A DNA stretch of 64,000 bases from Bog-473 sp963764305 (GCA_963764305.1 CAVXSD010000006.1:682001-746000), one strand, 5' to 3'. Counted from the stretch's first letter, positions 34,167 through 43,681 are shown. Notes: generated from the letters alone by a model not told the origin. Program-made: numbers and translations.

Positions 34167-35371
34167 GCGACCCGACCGGGCCGCTCGCGGGCATCCGCGT
34201 CGTCGACGTCGGCACCCGCATCTCCGCGCCGTTCTGCGCCGGGTTGCTGGGCGAGCTCGGCGCCGACGTGATCAAGGTCGAGCTACCGGGCGAGGGCGAC
34301 TTCATGCGCACCATGGGCCCGTTCGTGCCGGTCGACGACGGCCCCGACTACTCGCTGTCATGGGCCGTCGAAGGCCGGGGCCGGCGCGGCGTCACCTGCG
34401 ACCTGCGCAAACCCGGGGGAAAGGAGCTCTTCAAAAGGCTGGTGGCGACGGCCGACGTCCTGTGCGAGAACTTCCGCCCCGGCACCATGGAGCGCTGGGG
34501 CCTGGGGCCGGCCGACCTGCCCGCCGACCTCGTCTACGTGCGCATCAGTGTCTTCGGGCAGACCGGTCCGTACGCGCCCCGACCCGGCCTCGACCGGCTC
34601 GGCATCGCCTTCGGTGGCCTGCTCCACCTCACCGGCGACCCCGACCGGCCGCCGGTGCGGCCCGGCGTCACCGTGTCGGACTACCTCACCGGTGCGTTCG
34701 CCGCCTTCGCCGCGGTGGCCGCGCTCTACGGACGCGACCGGGCCGGCCACGGCGGCGACGTGATCGACGCGCCGCTCTACGGCTCTATTCTGCGCATTCT
34801 CGAGTGGACGCTCGCCGGCTACGACCGGTTGGGGATCGTCCGTCAGCGCGAGGGCAACCGGCTCTCGCACTCCGCCCCCCTCGACAACTACCCGACGGCC
34901 GACGGGTTCTTCGTCTGCATCGTGGCCGGGTCAGACGCGAACTTCTCCCGGCTGTGCCAGGCGATGGGGCGTCCCGACCTCGCCGAAGACGCCCGGTTCG
35001 CCACGTTGGCCGAGCGGGCCTCGCGTGGTGGCGAGATCAACGGCATCGTGGCCGACTGGACCGCGAGCCTCCCGGCGGAGGAGATCACGGCGCGCTGCGT
35101 CGAGCACGACGTCCCGATCGGCACCGCCTACAGCGCGGCCGACATCTTCGCCGACCCCCACATGGCTGCCCGCGGCGACCTCGTGGCGGTGGACGATCCG
35201 GTCATCGGGCCGGTCCGCCAGCAGGCGCCGTTTCCCCGCCTGGCCAAGAGCCCGACACCCGTCCCGCGCGGCGCGCCGCGGCTGGGCGAGCACAACCGGG
35301 AGGTGTGGTGCGACCTGGTCGGCCTCAGCGACGAGGAGCTGGCCGACCTGCGCTCCCGGGGCGTGGTGTGA
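34163..35371 (+). CDS. family III CoA-transferase (CaiB/BaiF type)
   Basis: The 402-residue protein has the interlocked-dimer CoA-transferase features: the N-terminal LAGIRVVDVGTRISAPFCAG, ELGADVIKVELPGEGDFMRT, RGVTCDLRKPGGKELFKRLV and NFRPGTMERWGLG. The catalytic Asp, which forms the anhydride, is expected in VTVSDYLTGAFAAFA (about residue 173). It moves CoA between carboxylic acids, saving ATP in catabolism, or can racemise 2-methyl acyl-CoAs in related AMACR-type members. It is coupled to the hydratase through ATGA. Confidence 0.92.
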   Translation: MSDPTGPLAGIRVVDVGTRISAPFCAGLLGELGADVIKVELPGEGDFMRTMGPFVPVDDGPDYSLSWAVEGRGRRGVTCDLRKPGGKELFKRLVATADVLCENFRPGTMERWGLGPADLPADLVYVRISVFGQTGPYAPRPGLDRLGIAFGGLLHLTGDPDRPPVRPGVTVSDYLTGAFAAFAAVAALYGRDRAGHGGDVIDAPLYGSILRILEWTLAGYDRLGIVRQREGNRLSHSAPLDNYPTADGFFVCIVAGSDANFSRLCQAMGRPDLAEDARFATLAERASRGGEINGIVADWTASLPAEEITARCVEHDVPIGTAYSAADIFADPHMAARGDLVAVDDPVIGPVRQQAPFPRLAKSPTPVPRGAPRLGEHNREVWCDLVGLSDEELADLRSRGVV

Positions 35372-35457
35372 GCGGTGACCGGGCCGGTGGTCCACGATGG
35401 GCGAGCTGAGCTGGCCGCTGAGGGGGCCGTGGTAGGGAGGACCCCACACGCCGCGCC

Positions 35458-36957
35458 TCAGCGAGAGGTGATGAGGCGTTCGAGCGCCCGCCGGTCGACC
35501 TTCTCGCCTGCGGTGAGGGGCAGCGCACTGAGCACCACCATGTCGTCGGGGAGCTTGTGGCGGGCCAGGCGTTCGGCGGCGAACGCACGCAGCCCGGCCA
35601 GCGCCGGGGTCGGCCCGTCGTCCCGGGGCACGACAACGGCCACGCCCACCTCGCCCATCACCGGATCGTGGCGGCTCACCACGGCGACGGCCGCCACGTC
35701 AGGGTGATCGGCCAGCACGCCCTCCACCTCCATGGGGTAGACGTTGTAGCCCCCGCGGACGTAGCGCTCGCGGCTGCGGCCGGCGAGGTGCAGCCGCCCG
35801 CGCTCGTCGACCCATCCGAGGTCGCCCGTCCGGACGCTGCCGTCCTCGGTGAACACCTCCGCGTTGGCGCTGCTGTTGCGCCAGTAGCCCGCCATGACCG
35901 CCGGGGACCCGAGGCACACCTCGCCGATGGCGCCCGGCTCCACCGGCGCACCGTCGGCGTCCACGATGGCCAGGCGCACGCCGGGCTGGGGCCGGCCGAC
36001 GCTCTCCTCGGCGTCCTCGTCGGGGTCGGTGAACGCGGTGCCGCACCCGATGCCGGCCTCGGTGCACGAGTAGCGCACGGCCAGCGGCGCGCCGATACGC
36101 GCCCGCGCCTCGCGGATGAGCGCGGGTGTGGCCGGGCCGCCCCCCACGACGACGGCGCGCAACGACGAGAGGTCGGTGGTGCCGAACGTGGGATCGCGCA
36201 GCATCAACGCGATCTGTGTCGGGACACCCCCCAGTGCCGCGATCTTCAGCTGGGCCACCATGCGCAGCGCGTCGGACGCCTTCCACGGCTGGCGCGACAG
36301 GTGCTGGGTGCCGCCCTTCTTGAGGTTGCCCGCCAGCTTGGTGGTCGGGCCGAGGTGCGCCAGGGCCGAGCCCGCCATGGCACGGCCGCCGCCGCCCCAC
36401 CCCTCGCCGACGTCGCACTCGGTGATGAAGCCGATCTGGCGTCCGCCGAACACCGCCCCCCTGGGCGTCCCGGTCGTGCCCGAGGTGAAGACGATGGCGA
36501 TCGGCCGGTCCTCGTCGCTGACCAGCGGGGTGGGCCGGCCGCCGGCGCGGCGCAGCCCCTCGAGCACCGCCGGCGCCCGGGTGGCCGGCTCGACGAGGAC
36601 GGTCGGCGGGCCCCCGGCCGTCGGGGCCGGCGCCAGCTCCTCCGTCGTCACGAGGACGCGCGGGTCGGCTGACCGGAGGACGGCGGCGCGCTCGGCCTGT
36701 ACGAGCTTGGGGTTGACCGCGGCGGTGACCGCGCCCAGCTTGGCCGCCGCCACGTAGGTCAGGAAGTGCTCGGGCGTGGCCGGGAGCAGCAGCCCCACCA
36801 CGTCGCCCTCCGATACCCCGAGCTCGGCCAGCCCCGCCGCAGCCTCGTCGGCCATGGTGTCGAACTGCGCGTAGCTGAGCGTCAGCCCCTCGTCGGTGAC
36901 GAACGCAGGGGAAGGCCCGAAGCGCCGGGCCGCCTCGGCCGCGGTCTCTGCGAGCAT
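35458..36957 (-). CDS. AMP-dependent acyl-CoA ligase
   Basis: 499 residues, start ATG 36957 (MLAETAAEAARRFG), 13 bp downstream of the acyl-CoA dehydrogenase stop. The P-loop is IVFTSGTTGTPRGAVFGG, the AMP motif is VRYSCTEAGIGCG, and the hinge region is VRTGDLGWVDERGRLHLAGR followed by SRERYVRGGYNVYPMEVEGV. The C-terminal Lys is in LTAGEKVDRRALER. The replacement of the common YG-S/T-TE by YSCTEAG places it in a subgroup I cannot name. It is expected to start the CoA-dependent breakdown of a carboxylic acid. Confidence 0.9.
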   Translation of the reverse strand: MLAETAAEAARRFGPSPAFVTDEGLTLSYAQFDTMADEAAAGLAELGVSEGDVVGLLLPATPEHFLTYVAAAKLGAVTAAVNPKLVQAERAAVLRSADPRVLVTTEELAPAPTAGGPPTVLVEPATRAPAVLEGLRRAGGRPTPLVSDEDRPIAIVFTSGTTGTPRGAVFGGRQIGFITECDVGEGWGGGGRAMAGSALAHLGPTTKLAGNLKKGGTQHLSRQPWKASDALRMVAQLKIAALGGVPTQIALMLRDPTFGTTDLSSLRAVVVGGGPATPALIREARARIGAPLAVRYSCTEAGIGCGTAFTDPDEDAEESVGRPQPGVRLAIVDADGAPVEPGAIGEVCLGSPAVMAGYWRNSSANAEVFTEDGSVRTGDLGWVDERGRLHLAGRSRERYVRGGYNVYPMEVEGVLADHPDVAAVAVVSRHDPVMGEVGVAVVVPRDDGPTPALAGLRAFAAERLARHKLPDDMVVLSALPLTAGEKVDRRALERLITSR

Positions 36958-36970
36958 GCGAGCCGGCCCC

Positions 36971-38236
36971 TCACCCCCGGGGGAGGCCGAGCACGCGCTC
37001 GGCCACGATGTTGCGCTGGATCTCCGACGTGCCGCCGGAGATGGTGCCGGCGAACGAGCGCAGGTACTGCAACGCCCAGGCGCCGTCGTAAAAGGAGCCG
37101 TTGGCGCTCTCCTCGACGCGGTCCGGCTCGAAGTGCGCGAGGTCCCACTCGGTGAAGCGGTTGGGCCCGGGGCCGTCGAGGTCGAGCCCATCGAGCCCGA
37201 GGGCCTCCTGGGCCAGAAGGCAGGCCCGCTGCTCGGCCTCACTCGTGAAGAGCTTGAGCACCATGTGCTCGGGTGGCATCTCGCCCCGGCTCGCCTTGGC
37301 GAAGCCCCGGTAGCCGAGGCAGCGCATGGCGGTCGTGTCGGTGGCGAGCCGCCCGATGGCCTCGGCCAGGCGCGGGTCGCCGCCCAGCGTGCCGCCGTGA
37401 CCGTCGGGACGCCGGGCCAGGCGCACGAGTCCACGCAGCGTGCGCTCCATCTTGGACACGTTCATGATCCAGAGCATCCCGCGCTCGTGGCGGAGCGAGC
37501 CCTGGCTGACCGCCCATCCTTGGTGCAGCTCGCCCAACAGGTTCTCCCCGGGCACCTCCACGTCGGTGAAGAAGACCTCGTTGAAATCGGCGCGGTGCGG
37601 GTCGGTCAGCTCGGGCAGGGGCCGGCACGTGATGCCGGGTGTGCGCATGTCGATGATCAGCACGCTGATGCCGCGGTGCTTGGACGCCTCGGGGTCGGTG
37701 CGCACGTAGCACAAGCAGTAGTCCGCGTCGTGGGCCCCCGACGTCCACACCTTCTGCCCGTTCACCACGAAATGGCCGTCGCGCTGCTCGGCCTTGGTGC
37801 GCAGCGACGCCAGGTCGCTCCCCGCGTTGGGCTCGCTCATCCCGACGCACCACGTGATCTCGCCCTTCAACGTCGGGATGACGAAGCGCTCCTTCTGGTC
37901 CTCGGTCCCGTACTCGACGATGGAGGCGGCGCAGATGGAGAGGCCCTGGGGGTTGAGCGAGCGCGGCGCCCTACGCTCGGCGATGACCTCGAAGTAGACC
38001 ATCTGCTCCTCGGGCATGGCGTTGCGGCCGCCGAGCTCGGCCGGCCACCCCGGCACGAGGTAGCCCGCGTCGAACAGGGCGCGCTGGAAGGTGCGGGCCC
38101 AGGCCGGCAGGTGCGCCGAGGAGCGGCGGGACTCCTCGCGCATGGCCTCGCGTGACGGCAGGTGCGCATCCAGCCACGCCTCGAACTCGCGCCGGAAATC
38201 GGTCACCTTTTCGTCGGGCGCGAGGCGCATGGCCAA
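36971..38236 (-). CDS. acyl-CoA dehydrogenase, class B
   Basis: 421 residues with the standard motifs: WPAELGGRNAMPEEQMVYFE, ITWCVGMSEPNAGSDLASLR, VVNGQKVWTSGAHDADYCLC and FAGTISGGTSEIQRNIVAER at the C-terminus. It starts at ATG 38236 or the second Met at 38230, just 4-10 bp from operator site 5, which suggests a leaderless or near-leaderless transcript. It precedes the acyl-CoA ligase gene with a 13-bp gap, so the two form an operon. No adjacent class-A partner; the pool of class-A subunits elsewhere could serve. Confidence 0.92.
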   Translation of the reverse strand: MAMRLAPDEKVTDFRREFEAWLDAHLPSREAMREESRRSSAHLPAWARTFQRALFDAGYLVPGWPAELGGRNAMPEEQMVYFEVIAERRAPRSLNPQGLSICAASIVEYGTEDQKERFVIPTLKGEITWCVGMSEPNAGSDLASLRTKAEQRDGHFVVNGQKVWTSGAHDADYCLCYVRTDPEASKHRGISVLIIDMRTPGITCRPLPELTDPHRADFNEVFFTDVEVPGENLLGELHQGWAVSQGSLRHERGMLWIMNVSKMERTLRGLVRLARRPDGHGGTLGGDPRLAEAIGRLATDTTAMRCLGYRGFAKASRGEMPPEHMVLKLFTSEAEQRACLLAQEALGLDGLDLDGPGPNRFTEWDLAHFEPDRVEESANGSFYDGAWALQYLRSFAGTISGGTSEIQRNIVAERVLGLPRG

Positions 38237-38239
38237 CTA

Positions 38240-38253
38240 TGACACGGGTGTCA
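38240..38253. promoter_or_regulatory. palindromic operator TGAC-N6-GTCA, site 5
   Basis: TGACACGGGTGTCA lies just before the dehydrogenase start at 38236 and touches the stop codon of the upstream CMD gene (38251-38253). It would give the ligase/dehydrogenase pair its own promoter within a row of same-strand genes. Confidence 0.6.
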
Positions 38254-38661
38254 TTCGGCGAGCGAGTCGCCGTCGTCCACCTCGCGGGAGCCCGCCGCTC
38301 CCTGCTTGTAGCCGCGCCGGGCGGCGGGCAGGGCCTGAATGGCGAGCACGATCCCGAAGGCGGGCTCGGTCAGGAGGATCGACCCCGCGATCTCGTCCCA
38401 GCTGGCGCCGACCTCGGCGGCCAGCCGGGCGTGGCGCTGCACGCCGCCGGGCTGCCGCGCAATGACGGTGCACACCATGCGGATCAGCTCGTGGGTCTTG
38501 CGGTCCGGGGCGCGCAGCGAGTCGATGGAGGCCATCCACGCGTTCTGTGCCTGCAGGACGCCCGGTGCCCACTCGCCGAGGAAGCGCTCCGAGGGGAAGG
38601 GCCACACATCGTCCTCGACGTTGATGTCGAACGGCTCCTCGGGTTCAGGGCCAGGGCTCAT
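38251..38661 (-). CDS. carboxymuconolactone decarboxylase/AhpD-like protein
   Basis: The 136-residue protein has the all-helical CMD pattern: FLGEWAPGVLQAQNAWMAS, APDRKTHELIRMVCTVIARQ, then GGVQRHARLAAEVGASWDEI and AGSILLTEPAFGIVLAI. The CxxC of AhpD alkylhydroperoxidases is missing; only one Cys (VCTVI) lies near the active His region, so a peroxidase role is unlikely and a decarboxylase or structural role is more plausible. It is on the same strand as the acyl-CoA dehydrogenase fusion, 31 bp downstream of it. Confidence 0.75.
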   Translation of the reverse strand: MSPGPEPEEPFDINVEDDVWPFPSERFLGEWAPGVLQAQNAWMASIDSLRAPDRKTHELIRMVCTVIARQPGGVQRHARLAAEVGASWDEIAGSILLTEPAFGIVLAIQALPAARRGYKQGAAGSREVDDGDSLAE

Positions 38662-38692
38662 CGCGTCGACATCGTACCGGCGCGGCCTCGGC

Positions 38693-40963
38693 TCAGGCGC
38701 CGGGCTCGGGGTCCCGGGGCTGGCCGAGGATGCGCTCCGCGATCACGTTGCGCTGCACCTCGCTGGTGCCGCCGGCGATGGTCAGGCAACGGGTGGAGAG
38801 GAAGCCCTCCTCCCAGCGCTGCGCCGTGCCGTCGAGCACCGCGCCGTCCGCGCCGTAGAGCGCCATCCCCATCTCCTGCACGCGCTGTTCGTGTTCCACC
38901 CCGAGCAGCTTGCGCACGCTCGAGCCGCTGCCGGGATCGACACCCGACAGCGTGCGCAGCGTCGAGCGGTGGCCGATCAGCGCCACCGACTGCGCCTCGG
39001 CGATCAGGTGCCCGAGCCGGTCCTCCAGGCTGGCCGGGCTGGGCTCGCCGCGCTCGCGGCGCCGCGCCATCGTCCGGATGAGCGACTCCACGCCGTTGCC
39101 GAAGGAGGCGCCCGAGGACATGGAGACCCGCTCGTTGGCCAGCGTCGTGCGCCCGATGCGCCAGCCGTCCCCCGGCGCGCCCACGACGGCGTCGTCGGGG
39201 ACGAAGACGTCGTTGAAGAAGACCTCGTTGAACATGGCGGCTCCGGTGAGCTCGCGCAGCGGCCGGATGTCGAGGCCCTCGGCGTGCATGTCGACGATGA
39301 AGTAGGTGATGCCGGCGTGCTTGGGCGCGTCCGGGTCCGAGCGGGCCAGGCAGATGCCGAAGTCGGCCGTCCGGGCCAGCGAGGTCCACACCTTCTGCCC
39401 GTTGAGGATCCAGCCCCCCTCGACCCGTTCGGCCCTCGTGCTGAGGGCGGCCAGATCGGATCCCGCGCCGGGCTCGCTGAAGAGTTGGCACCAGTTGAGC
39501 CGGCCGTGCAGCGTCGGGCGGACCCAGCGCTCCTGCTGCTCCGCCGTGCCGTGCGCGATGAGCGTGGGCAGCGCCCACGCCCCGACGGCCAGGTGGGGCC
39601 GCAGCACGCCGGCGGCCGCCAGCTCCTCGTCGATCACGAGCTGCTCGAGCGGCGAGGCGCCCCGGCCCCAGGGGGCGGGCCAGTGCGGCATGATCAGGCC
39701 GGCCTCGGCCACGGCGGTGCGCCGGTCGGCCTCACCGGCTGCGGCGACCTCGGCCACGACGGCGCGGATCTCCTCGCGCAGCGACTCGGCCTCCGGCGGC
39801 AGGTCGGCCGCCAGGTTGCGGCGGGCGCCGGTGATGGCCCGCGCCGCCACCTCGTGCTCGAGCGCGCCGACGTCACCGCCGGCGACCAGCTGCAGGTTGG
39901 CCATGGCCCGCTTCAGGTAGAAGTGCGCGTCGTGCTCCCAGGTGAAGCCGATGCCCCCGAGGATCTGAATGCACTGTTTGGCGCAGTGCGCCGCCGACCC
40001 GAGCGCCACGGCACCGGCGATGCGCGCACTCAGGTGGCGATCGTGCGTCTCGTCGTCCACCTGGTCCTCGGCCTCGTCCTCGCTCCAGGCCGCCGCGGCG
40101 TCCCAGGCGACCGCGGCGCATTGCTCGACCGCCACCAGCATGTCGGCCAGCGCGTGCTTGACCGCCTGGAACTGTCCGATCGGCCGGCCGAACTGGACGC
40201 GCACCTTGGCATAGTCCGACGCGGTCTGAAGACACCAGCGGGCGATCCCCGCGCTCTCGGCCGCGGCCAGCGTCAGGGCCAGGCCGCGCACGTCGTCGTC
40301 GGGCACCATGACCTGCTCGCGCAGCGGGATCATGACCTTGCCCGGGCCGGCGATGGTGAGCTGCCCCACGGCGCGGGTGGCGTCCAATGCCGGCAGTGCC
40401 TCGACGGACACCGCGTCGCCGAGCGCCGCACGATCGAGCACCAGCCATCCGGTCCCCGTGCCGTAGTCGAGCGGGACCAGGATCAGGCGGGCCGTGGGCA
40501 GGCCCAGCACCGGGCGCACGGCGCCGGCCAGGGCGAGCGCCCCCCCGTCGACCAGCTGCCACGGATGGGGGGTGGCGCCGAGCGCCACGGCGGCCGTGAT
40601 GGTGCCGTCCGCCAGGCCGCGCAGCCAGTCCGGGGGAACGATTGCCGGCCCGTGGGACAGGCGGGCCAGGGCGGCGGAGACGAGCACCGTCGGCAGGACG
40701 GGGCCGGGGAACAGCGCGTGCCCCAGCTCCTCGAGCACGACCGCCGTCTCGGCCAGGGTGAAGCCCTGGCCACCCTGCTCCACGGCCAGGTGGAGGCCGA
40801 GCCACCCCTGGGTGGCCATCTTCTCCCATGTCGCCGGCAGTTCCCCGGACCCGGTCGGCGCCTCGGCCGCGCTCCGGGGCTCGGAGGCCGGGCAGTGCGT
40901 CTGGGCCCAGCGCAGCACGGTGGTGCGGAGCCACTCGTGGTCTTCGGTGACGGCGATCGGCAT
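38693..40963 (-). CDS. two-domain acyl-CoA dehydrogenase fusion (class A + class B)
   Basis: At 756 residues this carries two acyl-CoA dehydrogenase domains. The N-terminal half is class A, ending CIQILGGIGFTWEHDAHFYL (about residue 335). The C-terminal half is class B, with NWCQLFSEPGAGSDLAALST, LNGQKVWTSLARTADFGICL, FNEVFFNDVFVPDDAVV and TIAGGTSEVQRNVIAERILG. Mycobacterial FadE34 (ChsE3) of cholesterol side-chain degradation is a fused enzyme of this kind. The fusion fixes the pairing that the divergent genes at 30838/32066 and 47118/48307 achieve as separate chains. The ATG overlaps the ferredoxin stop by one base (TAATG). Confidence 0.92.
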   Translation of the reverse strand: MPIAVTEDHEWLRTTVLRWAQTHCPASEPRSAAEAPTGSGELPATWEKMATQGWLGLHLAVEQGGQGFTLAETAVVLEELGHALFPGPVLPTVLVSAALARLSHGPAIVPPDWLRGLADGTITAAVALGATPHPWQLVDGGALALAGAVRPVLGLPTARLILVPLDYGTGTGWLVLDRAALGDAVSVEALPALDATRAVGQLTIAGPGKVMIPLREQVMVPDDDVRGLALTLAAAESAGIARWCLQTASDYAKVRVQFGRPIGQFQAVKHALADMLVAVEQCAAVAWDAAAAWSEDEAEDQVDDETHDRHLSARIAGAVALGSAAHCAKQCIQILGGIGFTWEHDAHFYLKRAMANLQLVAGGDVGALEHEVAARAITGARRNLAADLPPEAESLREEIRAVVAEVAAAGEADRRTAVAEAGLIMPHWPAPWGRGASPLEQLVIDEELAAAGVLRPHLAVGAWALPTLIAHGTAEQQERWVRPTLHGRLNWCQLFSEPGAGSDLAALSTRAERVEGGWILNGQKVWTSLARTADFGICLARSDPDAPKHAGITYFIVDMHAEGLDIRPLRELTGAAMFNEVFFNDVFVPDDAVVGAPGDGWRIGRTTLANERVSMSSGASFGNGVESLIRTMARRRERGEPSPASLEDRLGHLIAEAQSVALIGHRSTLRTLSGVDPGSGSSVRKLLGVEHEQRVQEMGMALYGADGAVLDGTAQRWEEGFLSTRCLTIAGGTSEVQRNVIAERILGQPRDPEPGA

Positions 40964-41196
40964 TACGTCCTCTCCTCCAGCGGGACCTCGGCGCCGGCGC
41001 GCCAGAGGGAGATGGCACCGACCGGGCAGCCCTCCGCGGCGACATGCAGCCGCTCCTCATCGGTGGCCGCGGCGTCGACGACGACGGCGTGGCCGTCGTC
41101 GCTCAGGTCGAAGGTCTCGGGTGCCCAGAAGACGCAGTTCCCCGACCCCATGCAGCGGTCCCAGTCGACCCGCACCTCCAGCGGTTCCCCCGCCAT
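40963..41196 (-). CDS. small ferredoxin (P450-associated type)
   Basis: 77 residues with one iron-sulfur site: Cys in DWDRCMGSGNCVFWAP and the final Cys-Pro in AAEGCPVGAISLW. The spacing fits the 3Fe-4S or 4Fe-4S ferredoxins encoded next to actinobacterial cytochromes P450, and the P450 at 42376-43654 is in the same operon. Start ATG 41196 overlaps the thiolase stop by one base, and its own stop overlaps the fused dehydrogenase start by one base. It should pass electrons to the P450. Confidence 0.9.
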   Translation of the reverse strand: MAGEPLEVRVDWDRCMGSGNCVFWAPETFDLSDDGHAVVVDAAATDEERLHVAAEGCPVGAISLWRAGAEVPLEERT

Positions 41197-42365
41197 CAGG
41201 CCGCCCGTAGGACGATGGCGCTGGTCGGCACGCCCTCGCCCGAGGTCACCAGGCAGTGCTGCGCCCCCTCGACCTGGCTGGTCGAGGTCCCGCGCAGCTG
41301 GCGCACGCCTTCGGTGACGAGGTTGAGCCCGTGCACGTAGGCCTCGGAGAGACCGCCGCCCGATGTGTTCACCGGCAGTGACCCGGTGTCCCAGCGCAGG
41401 TTGCCGTCGGCCACGAAGCCGGCGGCCTCGCCCCGCCCGCAGAAGCCGTAGCCCTCGAGCGACAGCAGGATGAGCGGCGTGAAGGCGTCGTAGATCTGCG
41501 CCACGTCGATGTCGGCGGGCCCGATGTCCGACTGCGACCACAGCTTCGCCGCCGCGGTCCAGGCCGGCCCCGTCAGCGGGTCCTCGCAGTAGTAGTTGAC
41601 CATCGACTCGTGCTGGCGGTGCAGCCCCTGCCCGAACGCGTGCACCAGCGCGGGTGTGTGCGGGCAGTCGCGGGCCCGCTCCGTCGAGACGAGCACGACC
41701 GCCAGAGCCCCGTCCGTCTCGAGGCAGTTGTCGAAGAGGCACAGCGGCTCGCTCACGAAGCGCGCCGCCATGTAGTCGTCCCGCGTCATCCGCTTGTCGT
41801 ACATCAGCGCGGCCGGGTTGCGGTTGGCGTGGGCCCGCACCGCAAGGGCGACCTCGGCCAGGTCCTCGCGCCCGCCGCCGTACTCGTACAGGTAGCGGCG
41901 GGCCAGCATCGCCACCTCGTCGACGGGCCGCAGCAGGCCGAAGGGCCGGGTCCATTGGGCCTGGATCGGGAGGCGCGACGGCGCGGCGGCCCAGGGCCGG
42001 GCGGTGCGGGCGCCCCGCTTGCGGGCGCGCCAGGCCACCACGACGTCGGCCTGTCCGGTGGCGATGGCCATGGCGGCGTGGCCGATGGTGGCGCAGCCGG
42101 CGCCGCCGCCGTAGCCCACCTGGGAGAAGTACGTGATGTCGCCCGCACCGATCGTCTTGGCCAGGGTGACCTCGTCGGTCGTCTCCATGGTGAAGGAGGT
42201 CAGGCCGTCGACCTCGGAGGGGGCGATGCCGGCGTCGCGCAGCGCCGCCACGACGGCCTCAGCCGCCAGCTGGCCCTCCGGCCGGTCGATCTGCTTGGCG
42301 AACTCGGTCTGCCCGATGCCCACGATGGCCGCCGCGTCCCGCAGCGGGTTGGCTCTGCCGCCCAT
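41196..42365 (-). CDS. thiolase-like protein (Ltp-type)
   Basis: 389 residues with thiolase fold: AAIVGIGQTEFAKQIDRPEG, LAAEAVVAALRDAGIAPSEV, the nucleophile-region segment YGGGAGCATIGHAAMAIATG, which does retain a Cys, VAQIYDAFTPLILLSLEGYG and PVNTSGGGLSEAYVHGLNLV near the end. It resembles Ltp2-type thiolase homologues of steroid side-chain degradation. No DUF35 gene is adjacent, unlike at 20780-22431, so it may borrow that one or act alone. It is packed between P450 and ferredoxin. Confidence 0.88.
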   Translation of the reverse strand: MGGRANPLRDAAAIVGIGQTEFAKQIDRPEGQLAAEAVVAALRDAGIAPSEVDGLTSFTMETTDEVTLAKTIGAGDITYFSQVGYGGGAGCATIGHAAMAIATGQADVVVAWRARKRGARTARPWAAAPSRLPIQAQWTRPFGLLRPVDEVAMLARRYLYEYGGGREDLAEVALAVRAHANRNPAALMYDKRMTRDDYMAARFVSEPLCLFDNCLETDGALAVVLVSTERARDCPHTPALVHAFGQGLHRQHESMVNYYCEDPLTGPAWTAAAKLWSQSDIGPADIDVAQIYDAFTPLILLSLEGYGFCGRGEAAGFVADGNLRWDTGSLPVNTSGGGLSEAYVHGLNLVTEGVRQLRGTSTSQVEGAQHCLVTSGEGVPTSAIVLRAA

Positions 42366-42375
42366 GCGCCTGAAA

Positions 42376-43654
42376 CTACCCCCCGGCGGGGAACACCACC
42401 GGCAGCGAGAGCGGCGAGCGGAACGCCATCCCCTCGATGTGCGGCGGCTCGGCCTCCGGGTCCAACGTGATGGGCCCGAGACGGTCGAGGAGCGTGGTGA
42501 TGGCGATGCGGGACTCCATGCGGGCGAGATGCATGCCCAGGCAGACGTGGACGCCGAAGCCGAAGCCCACGTGCTGGCGCTGCTCGCGGAACATGTCGAA
42601 GCGGTCGGGGTCCGCGTACTTGCGCTCGTCGCGATTGGCCGCGCCGATCAGGAGGGCGAGGTCTGCGCCCTCCTCGATGGGGACGCCGGCCAGCTCCGTG
42701 GCGCGGGTGGCCCGGCGCAGGATCACCGTCACGGGCGGCTCCCAGCGCACGACCTCCTCGAAGGCCTGGGCGAACAGCGAGCGGTCGGCGTAGAGGGCGT
42801 CGAACTGGGTCCGGTCCCCCAGCAGCGCGAAGAGGAGGCTGCCCGAGGCGCGGTAGGTCGTCTCCACCCCGGCCGGGAGGAGCAGGCGCAGGAAGGAGAA
42901 GATCTCCTCGTCGCTCAGGCGCGTCCCGTCGACCTCGGCCCGCACCAGGTCGCTGATGAGGTCGTCACCCGGCGTGGCCCGGCGCTCGTCCATGACGCCG
43001 GCGAAGTAGTCGCGCAACGCCGCCGAGGCGGCGACGCCGCGCTCCCAGTTGGCGGCCACGCTCGTGAGCTCGATCGCCCAGCGCTGGAACGTCGGGTAGT
43101 CCTCGCGCGGAAGCCCGAGGATGCGGGCGATCACCTGCACGGGGAAGTTGAACGTCACCGAGCGCACGAGATCCGTCCGCCCTTCGTCGATGAAGGTGTC
43201 GATCAGCTCGTTGACGACGCGGGCAACGAGGTCCTCCTCCCAGCGCGAGCATCTTGGAGCGGAAGCTCGACGCGACGAGGGTCCGGATAGCCCGGTGCTC
43301 GGGCTCGTCCATCTGCAGCATGGTGCGCCCCATCACCATCCCCACGACCTCCCCGTAGATGGTCGAGGAGTAGGTTTCGCAGTCGCGCAGGACCTGGACG
43401 ACCTCGTCGAAACCGAGGACGGTGACGGGTGCCGGCCTGCCGGGATCGGCGATCTCGGCCCCCTCGCCGAGGTCGATCGGCCCTACGTGCACCGGGCTCT
43501 CGCGCCGCAGCGCCCGGAGCGCGGGATAGGGGTTGCGGATGGTCCCCCCGACCACGTCCTTCAACTCATAGGGGTCGAACGGCACCACGGCCGAGTCGGC
43601 CGTCGAACGAATGTCTGGCATGTGGTGGGTCGACCCCCTAGATTCGGATGTCAC
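42376..43654 (-). pseudogene. cytochrome P450, one frameshift
   Basis: The N-terminal frame (SAVVPFDPYELKDVVGGTIR to HRAIRTLVASSFRSKMLA) breaks near 43245. Another frame continues with VARVVNELIDTFIDEGRTDL, VRSVTFNFPVQVIARILGLP, the I-helix LLPAGVETTYRASG, the ExxR motif in FEEVVRWEPP and the haem-Cys loop GFGFGVHVCLGMHLARM. Joined it is about 425 residues, the normal length. The indel is in GCTCGCGCTGGGAGG, a run prone to sequence error. P450s hydroxylate unactivated carbons, here probably early in the pathway. GTG 43654 or ATG 43621 starts it, facing the TetR gene across operator site 6. Confidence 0.88.
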
Positions 43655-43667
43655 ACCGGGTGGTGAC
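43650..43667. promoter_or_regulatory. second imperfect palindrome next to site 6
   Basis: GTCACACCGGGTGGTGAC has matching GTCAC and GTGAC arms around eight bases, ends at the base before site 6 and covers the GTG at 43654. A TetR protein could bind both, which would give tighter control of the autoregulated promoter. Confidence 0.35.
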
Positions 43668-43681
43668 TGACTCCCGTGTCA
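43668..43681. promoter_or_regulatory. palindromic operator TGAC-N6-GTCA, site 6
   Basis: TGACTCCCGTGTCA is in the 70-bp divergent spacer between the P450 operon and the TetR gene. ATGTATAG follows directly and could be a -10 element for the TetR gene. This placement is the classic one for an autoregulated TetR repressor. Confidence 0.65.
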
